9,629 nucleotides of DNA. It comes from Propionibacteriaceae bacterium. Lineage in GTDB: Bacteria; Actinomycetota; Actinomycetes; Propionibacteriales; Propionibacteriaceae. The stretch lies in NCBI GenBank assembly GCA_025923975.1, contig JAICEV010000108.1, positions 1 to 9,629 on the forward strand. The letters are read 5' to 3'. Shown here in pieces: positions 6,075 to 9,629 of the stretch. The stretch's first letter is position 1. The number at the start of each line of letters is the position of its first letter. The position numbers and the translations under genes were made by a program. The notes below the pieces were generated by a model, which was given only the letters and a program-made list of their open reading frames with translations, searched no databases and had not been told where the DNA came from.

Positions 6075-9000
6075 GTGCAAGGCGTGGCGACATCGTGGAA
6101 CTCGCTTCTGAGTCATGAAGCGATCATCCAAATGGTGGGCCACGAGGCCTTCGCCAGAGCCATGGTCTACGCGAAATCGGGCCACGTCTACGACGTCAAC
6201 TTCGATGCTGAGGCGCTGACCGTCACCGGCCGAGTCAGAGGCACCGTGCGCGACGACTACGCCGTGACGGTCTTTTTGGCCAGCTCGAGATCTGGCGCCG
6301 TCAGCGTTTACCGCAGCCAGTGCAGCTGCCCAGTTGCCAGCGACTGCAAACATGCGGCCGCTGTGCTCATCGTCGCTAGACATCTCATCGCCGACAAAAC
6401 GGTCGAACGACCGGAATGGGAAAGGACGCTAGACAAGCTGCTTGCCGCCGGTCCAGCTGTGCCACCCGCTGAAGTCGCTCCATTGGCGTTGGAGTTCGGT
6501 GTTGAGAGGATTCCTGCATTTCGGGGTTACCTCGGGCGTCAGGATCTACGGATTCGCCCGGCAAGACGCAGCCGAAGCGGCGGATGGGTTCGCTCGGGAA
6601 TCTCCTGGGATGATCTTGATTTTGTCGCGCGCTCCTACGTGGCCGAGCAGCGCGAGCTGTTGTTGCAGTTCCGGGCGGCCGCTGGGGCGAGTGCCCGATA
6701 TGCCATGCCTCGTAGCGCCTGGCTTTCGCTTGCCACCGTCAGCAGTGCGTTTTGGGGGCTGCTCGACCAGGCGGCCGGCGTTGGTCTCACCGTGCTGGCC
6801 GCCAAACCACTGCTAGGTCCGCTCCGCACCGAGCAGCGCGCCTCGGTGGTCCTCGACGTTCGCCGAGATCCAGCCGTCGGCGTACTGGTCGGCCCTCGGG
6901 TTCTGCTTGATGATCAGGAACTTGAACTGTCAGCACTGGGCGTCCTCGGCGACCCGGCCCATGGAATCTTCCATGTTGGCGAGGAAGTTGCTGGGGTGCA
7001 GAAGCTGATCATTGCGCGGCTGGATCAGCTGCTCAGCCGTGAACTGCGGCAGTTGGTTGTGGACCCGCATTCACTCGTCATCCCGCCCGAGGATGAGGCT
7101 CACTTCTTGACCGACTTCATCCCGCGGCTACGTCAGAAAATGAGCATCACATCCGCCGACAGATCCATCCGGCTGCCCGACTACGTCGAACCGATCCTGG
7201 GCCTCGTAGTGCACTTCCGGCCCGAGAATCGGGTACGCCTGGATTGGACGGTGCACTACGACAGCCCTGGGGGCACCGCGACGTATGCAATCGATGAGTT
7301 GTCTGAGGCGCAAAGCATCCGTGACCTTGCCGAGGAGCAGCGCAAGCTGGCGGCACTGCCGCTGCCGTACCAGGACATCCCGCAGCTGGCCAGCCGCAGT
7401 AAGGACTTGCCGCCGCAGCCGGTTCCGCATGTGCTGCTGGATGGCCTGGCAGCGTTGACGTTTGTTGAGCAGGTGCTCCCGCAGCTGGAAGCCGCCGGAG
7501 TGCGGGTCGAGCTGGAAGGCGAGGTGCGCGCGTACCGCAAGACCAGCGCGGAGCCGAGTGTTCAGGTGGCAGCCGTCGAGCGCGCCGACTCGGCCGACTG
7601 GTTCGACCTACGCATCAAGGTCTCGATCGAAGGTGAAGTGGTTCCGTTCGAGGATCTGTTTGTCGCACTGACGCAGGGTCAGGACTTTTTGATCTTGGAA
7701 ACTGGAGTCTATTTCTCCTTGGACAGGCCAGAGTTCACCCAGCTCCGGGACTTAATCGAGGAGTCCAAGGCTTTGCAGGAGCGGCACCGCCCCGAGCTGA
7801 GCATCAACCGGTTCCAGGCAAGTCTGTGGGACGACCTCAGAAACTTGGGCGTAGCCATTGACCAGTCGGCTCGCTGGGACCAGGCCGTCCGCGGCCTTAC
7901 CGAGGCGTCGTCAATTGCTGATGTTGAGGCTCCGGAGGCACTCCAGGCCACACTGCGGCCGTATCAGCTCGACGGATACCGCTGGCTGTGCCTGCTGTGG
8001 AGCCATCAACTGGGTGGGATCCTCGCCGACGATATGGGGCTCGGTAAGACCCTGCAAGCGCTTGCGCTCATCTGCCATGCCCGACTCGTCTGTCCTGAGC
8101 AGCCTCCGTTCCTGGTCGTGGCACCGACCAGCGTGGTTTCCAACTGGTCGAGCGAAGCGGCCAGGTTCGCACCTGATCTTCGTGTGGTGTGTCTCACCGA
8201 GTCGGAATCCAAACGCGGCGCGCCGAGTCGCGACACTGTCGCCGCCGCAGATCTAGTGATCATTTCCTACGCCCTGCTGCGCATCGACAATGACAAGCTC
8301 GCCGAGCTGGAGTGGGCTGGATTGATCTTGGACGAGGCGCAGTTCGTCAAAAACCACCGAGCCAAGACCTATCAGTGCGCCCGTCGCATTGCAGCTCCAT
8401 TCAAGCTGGCGATCACCGGCACCCCGCTGGAAAACAGCCTGATGGACCTCTGGTCGCTGCTTTCGATTACCGCTCCGGGACTCTTCCCCGATCCCGATCG
8501 ATTCTCGGAGTACTACCGACGACCAATCGAGCGCAGCATGGATGCCACTCGGCTGCGGCAGCTGCGCCGGCGGATCCGCCCCCTGATGCTGCGCCGGACC
8601 AAGGAGAGCGTTGCCGCCGAGCTGCCTCCCAAGCAGGAGCAGGTGGTCGAAGTCGAGCTGCACCCGCGGCACCGGCGGATCTACCAGACCCACCTGCAAC
8701 GCGAACGTCAGAAAGTGCTGGGGCTCATCGAGGATCTCGATCGCAACCGGTTCACCGTGCTCCGGTCATTGACCCTCTTGCGCCGCCTCAGCCTCGACCC
8801 GGCGTTGGTCGACGACGATCACAACATCGTGCCGGCAGCAAAGGTCGAGGTGCTGTTGGAGGACCTGACCGAGCTGGTTGGAGAAGGCCACCAGGCGCTG
8901 GTCTTCAGCCAGTTCACAACCTTCTTGACCAGGATCCGTACGCGTCTAGCCGAGGCTGACATTTCCTACGCCTACCTCGACGGCCGGACCCGAAATCGGG

Positions 9001-9341
9001 AACGGGTGATCCAGCAGTTCCGCGACAAGTCAGCGTCGGTATTTCTGATCAGCCTGAAGGCGGGTGGCTTCGGCCTCAACCTCGCTGAGGCCGATTACTG
9101 CTTCGTGCTCGATCCCTGGTGGAACCCGGCCACCGAAGCCCAAGCCGTGGATCGAACGCACCGGATCGGCCAAACACGAACGGTCATGGTCTACCGCCTC
9201 GTGGCAAAGGACACCATCGAGCAGAAGGTGATGGACCTCAAGGCGCGGAAAGAGGAGCTCTTCGCATCGGTCATCGGTGGTGAAGCACTGGCGGCTGCGG
9301 CCCTCACGGCTGAAGAGATAAGGGGACTTCTCGGCGGCTAG
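6075..9341 (+). CDS. SNF2-family (SWI2/SNF2) DEAD-like ATPase with SWIM zinc-binding domain
   Basis: The protein has 1,088 residues from the GTG at 6075. A second GTG at 6084, nine bases on, is better spaced from AAGG at 6072-6075 and may be the true start. An N-terminal SWIM motif C83-S-C85-x5-C91-K-H93 probably binds zinc and helps contact nucleic acid or protein. A long middle region (about 110-620) has no motif I can name. The ATPase core follows: Walker A in DDMGLGKT (K658), Walker B D753-E-A-Q756, and a TGTPLENSLMDLWSLL motif. The C-terminal helicase lobe carries LVFSQFTTF, LISLKAGGFGLNL, DPWWNPA and Q1023-AVDRTHRIGQ with the arginine finger. Such proteins translocate on double-stranded DNA without strand separation and remodel DNA-protein complexes. 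The bacterial targets of this subgroup are not established. It is complete, with all catalytic motifs intact, and is transcribed away from the repeat-peptide operon. Confidence 0.93.
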   Translation: MQGVATSWNSLLSHEAIIQMVGHEAFARAMVYAKSGHVYDVNFDAEALTVTGRVRGTVRDDYAVTVFLASSRSGAVSVYRSQCSCPVASDCKHAAAVLIVARHLIADKTVERPEWERTLDKLLAAGPAVPPAEVAPLALEFGVERIPAFRGYLGRQDLRIRPARRSRSGGWVRSGISWDDLDFVARSYVAEQRELLLQFRAAAGASARYAMPRSAWLSLATVSSAFWGLLDQAAGVGLTVLAAKPLLGPLRTEQRASVVLDVRRDPAVGVLVGPRVLLDDQELELSALGVLGDPAHGIFHVGEEVAGVQKLIIARLDQLLSRELRQLVVDPHSLVIPPEDEAHFLTDFIPRLRQKMSITSADRSIRLPDYVEPILGLVVHFRPENRVRLDWTVHYDSPGGTATYAIDELSEAQSIRDLAEEQRKLAALPLPYQDIPQLASRSKDLPPQPVPHVLLDGLAALTFVEQVLPQLEAAGVRVELEGEVRAYRKTSAEPSVQVAAVERADSADWFDLRIKVSIEGEVVPFEDLFVALTQGQDFLILETGVYFSLDRPEFTQLRDLIEESKALQERHRPELSINRFQASLWDDLRNLGVAIDQSARWDQAVRGLTEASSIADVEAPEALQATLRPYQLDGYRWLCLLWSHQLGGILADDMGLGKTLQALALICHARLVCPEQPPFLVVAPTSVVSNWSSEAARFAPDLRVVCLTESESKRGAPSRDTVAAADLVIISYALLRIDNDKLAELEWAGLILDEAQFVKNHRAKTYQCARRIAAPFKLAITGTPLENSLMDLWSLLSITAPGLFPDPDRFSEYYRRPIERSMDATRLRQLRRRIRPLMLRRTKESVAAELPPKQEQVVEVELHPRHRRIYQTHLQRERQKVLGLIEDLDRNRFTVLRSLTLLRRLSLDPALVDDDHNIVPAAKVEVLLEDLTELVGEGHQALVFSQFTTFLTRIRTRLAEADISYAYLDGRTRNRERVIQQFRDKSASVFLISLKAGGFGLNLAEADYCFVLDPWWNPATEAQAVDRTHRIGQTRTVMVYRLVAKDTIEQKVMDLKARKEELFASVIGGEALAAAALTAEEIRGLLGG

Positions 9342-9629
9342 CAATTTGCTGTAGCGTTGTCCGCGCCATGCAGCAGGAATCAGCGGGGGCTTGCTTATGA
9401 GGTAACCCCAAACCACCGGAGATGTCCGTTTTTTGACATGTCCAGAAGGGGACAAATCCGTATCTTGGGGTCGACACCTTTTGGCGCTTTCGCTAATTTC
9501 TTGCTGTGTCAGGAGTTGGTTAGCCAACAAATGACGGGCATCGCCCTTCGACAGCGTTCATCTTGAACGTTCCTCTATGGGGGAGGGAACGTCGGGGTGT
9601 GGTCGGGTGAGTGGTCTTCACGCTGCCGG
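9342..9629. other. Intergenic tail with several short inverted repeats
   Basis: No convincing gene is visible in these 288 bases. Three small inverted repeats occur: TGTCC and GGACA with a six-base loop (about 9438-9453), GTTGG-TTAG-CCAAC (about 9514-9527), and ACGTTCC paired with GGGAACGT near 9567-9592. The region also has more A and T than the genes beside it. It could hold a terminator, a promoter for a gene beyond the edge, or a mobile-element remnant. None of these can be settled here. Confidence 0.4.

Noticed and set aside
9030..9530. Minus-strand 166-residue open frame over the SNF2 3' end
   Set aside because: Most of it is the antisense of the conserved helicase C-terminal lobe, and the rest shows no motif or ribosome-binding site.

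Overview
The window looks like chromosomal DNA of a high-GC actinobacterium. Codons mostly end in G or C, GTG starts are common, and the protein families fit that group: a sucrase/ferredoxin-like protein, a flavohaemoprotein with an actinobacterial-type sequence, a long pRiA4b ORF-3-like protein, and a SWIM-domain SNF2 helicase. The genus cannot be fixed from this sequence. No rRNA, tRNA, CRISPR array or intact insertion sequence is visible.

Left part (1-3247). The 5' part of a dihydrofolate-reductase-like (RibD C-terminal family) gene runs leftward off the window edge. Divergent from it is a flavohaemoglobin (hmp-type) gene, then a gene of the pRiA4b ORF-3 / IS1096 TnpR-passenger family. Both rightward genes are full length and recognisable from end to end, but each is broken by one frameshift that looks like a single missing base (near 790 and between about 2241 and 2267). 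They are either recent pseudogenes or sites of sequence error.

Centre (3479-5893, minus strand). This is the most interesting part: a compact three-gene operon in which each gene overlaps the next. First comes a 104-residue Asp/Gly/Ala-rich peptide with a perfect Shine-Dalgarno sequence. Its last 58 residues are 14 consecutive D-[G/R]-G-A tetrapeptides followed by a Val-Arg tail. A cupin-4 (JmjC-like, ribosomal-oxygenase type) Fe(II)/2-oxoglutarate hydroxylase follows with a 20-base overlap, and then a sucrase/ferredoxin-like thioredoxin-fold [2Fe-2S] protein through a GTGA stop/start overlap. The layout suggests a ribosomally made, multi-core repeat peptide hydroxylated by the cupin enzyme on Asp or Arg, with the ferredoxin-like protein as a possible redox partner. 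This function is inferred from sequence and context.

Right part (6075-9341). Diverging from the operon across a 181-base gap is a complete SNF2-family ATPase of about 1,088 residues with an N-terminal SWIM zinc motif. The last 288 bases carry several short inverted repeats but no convincing gene.
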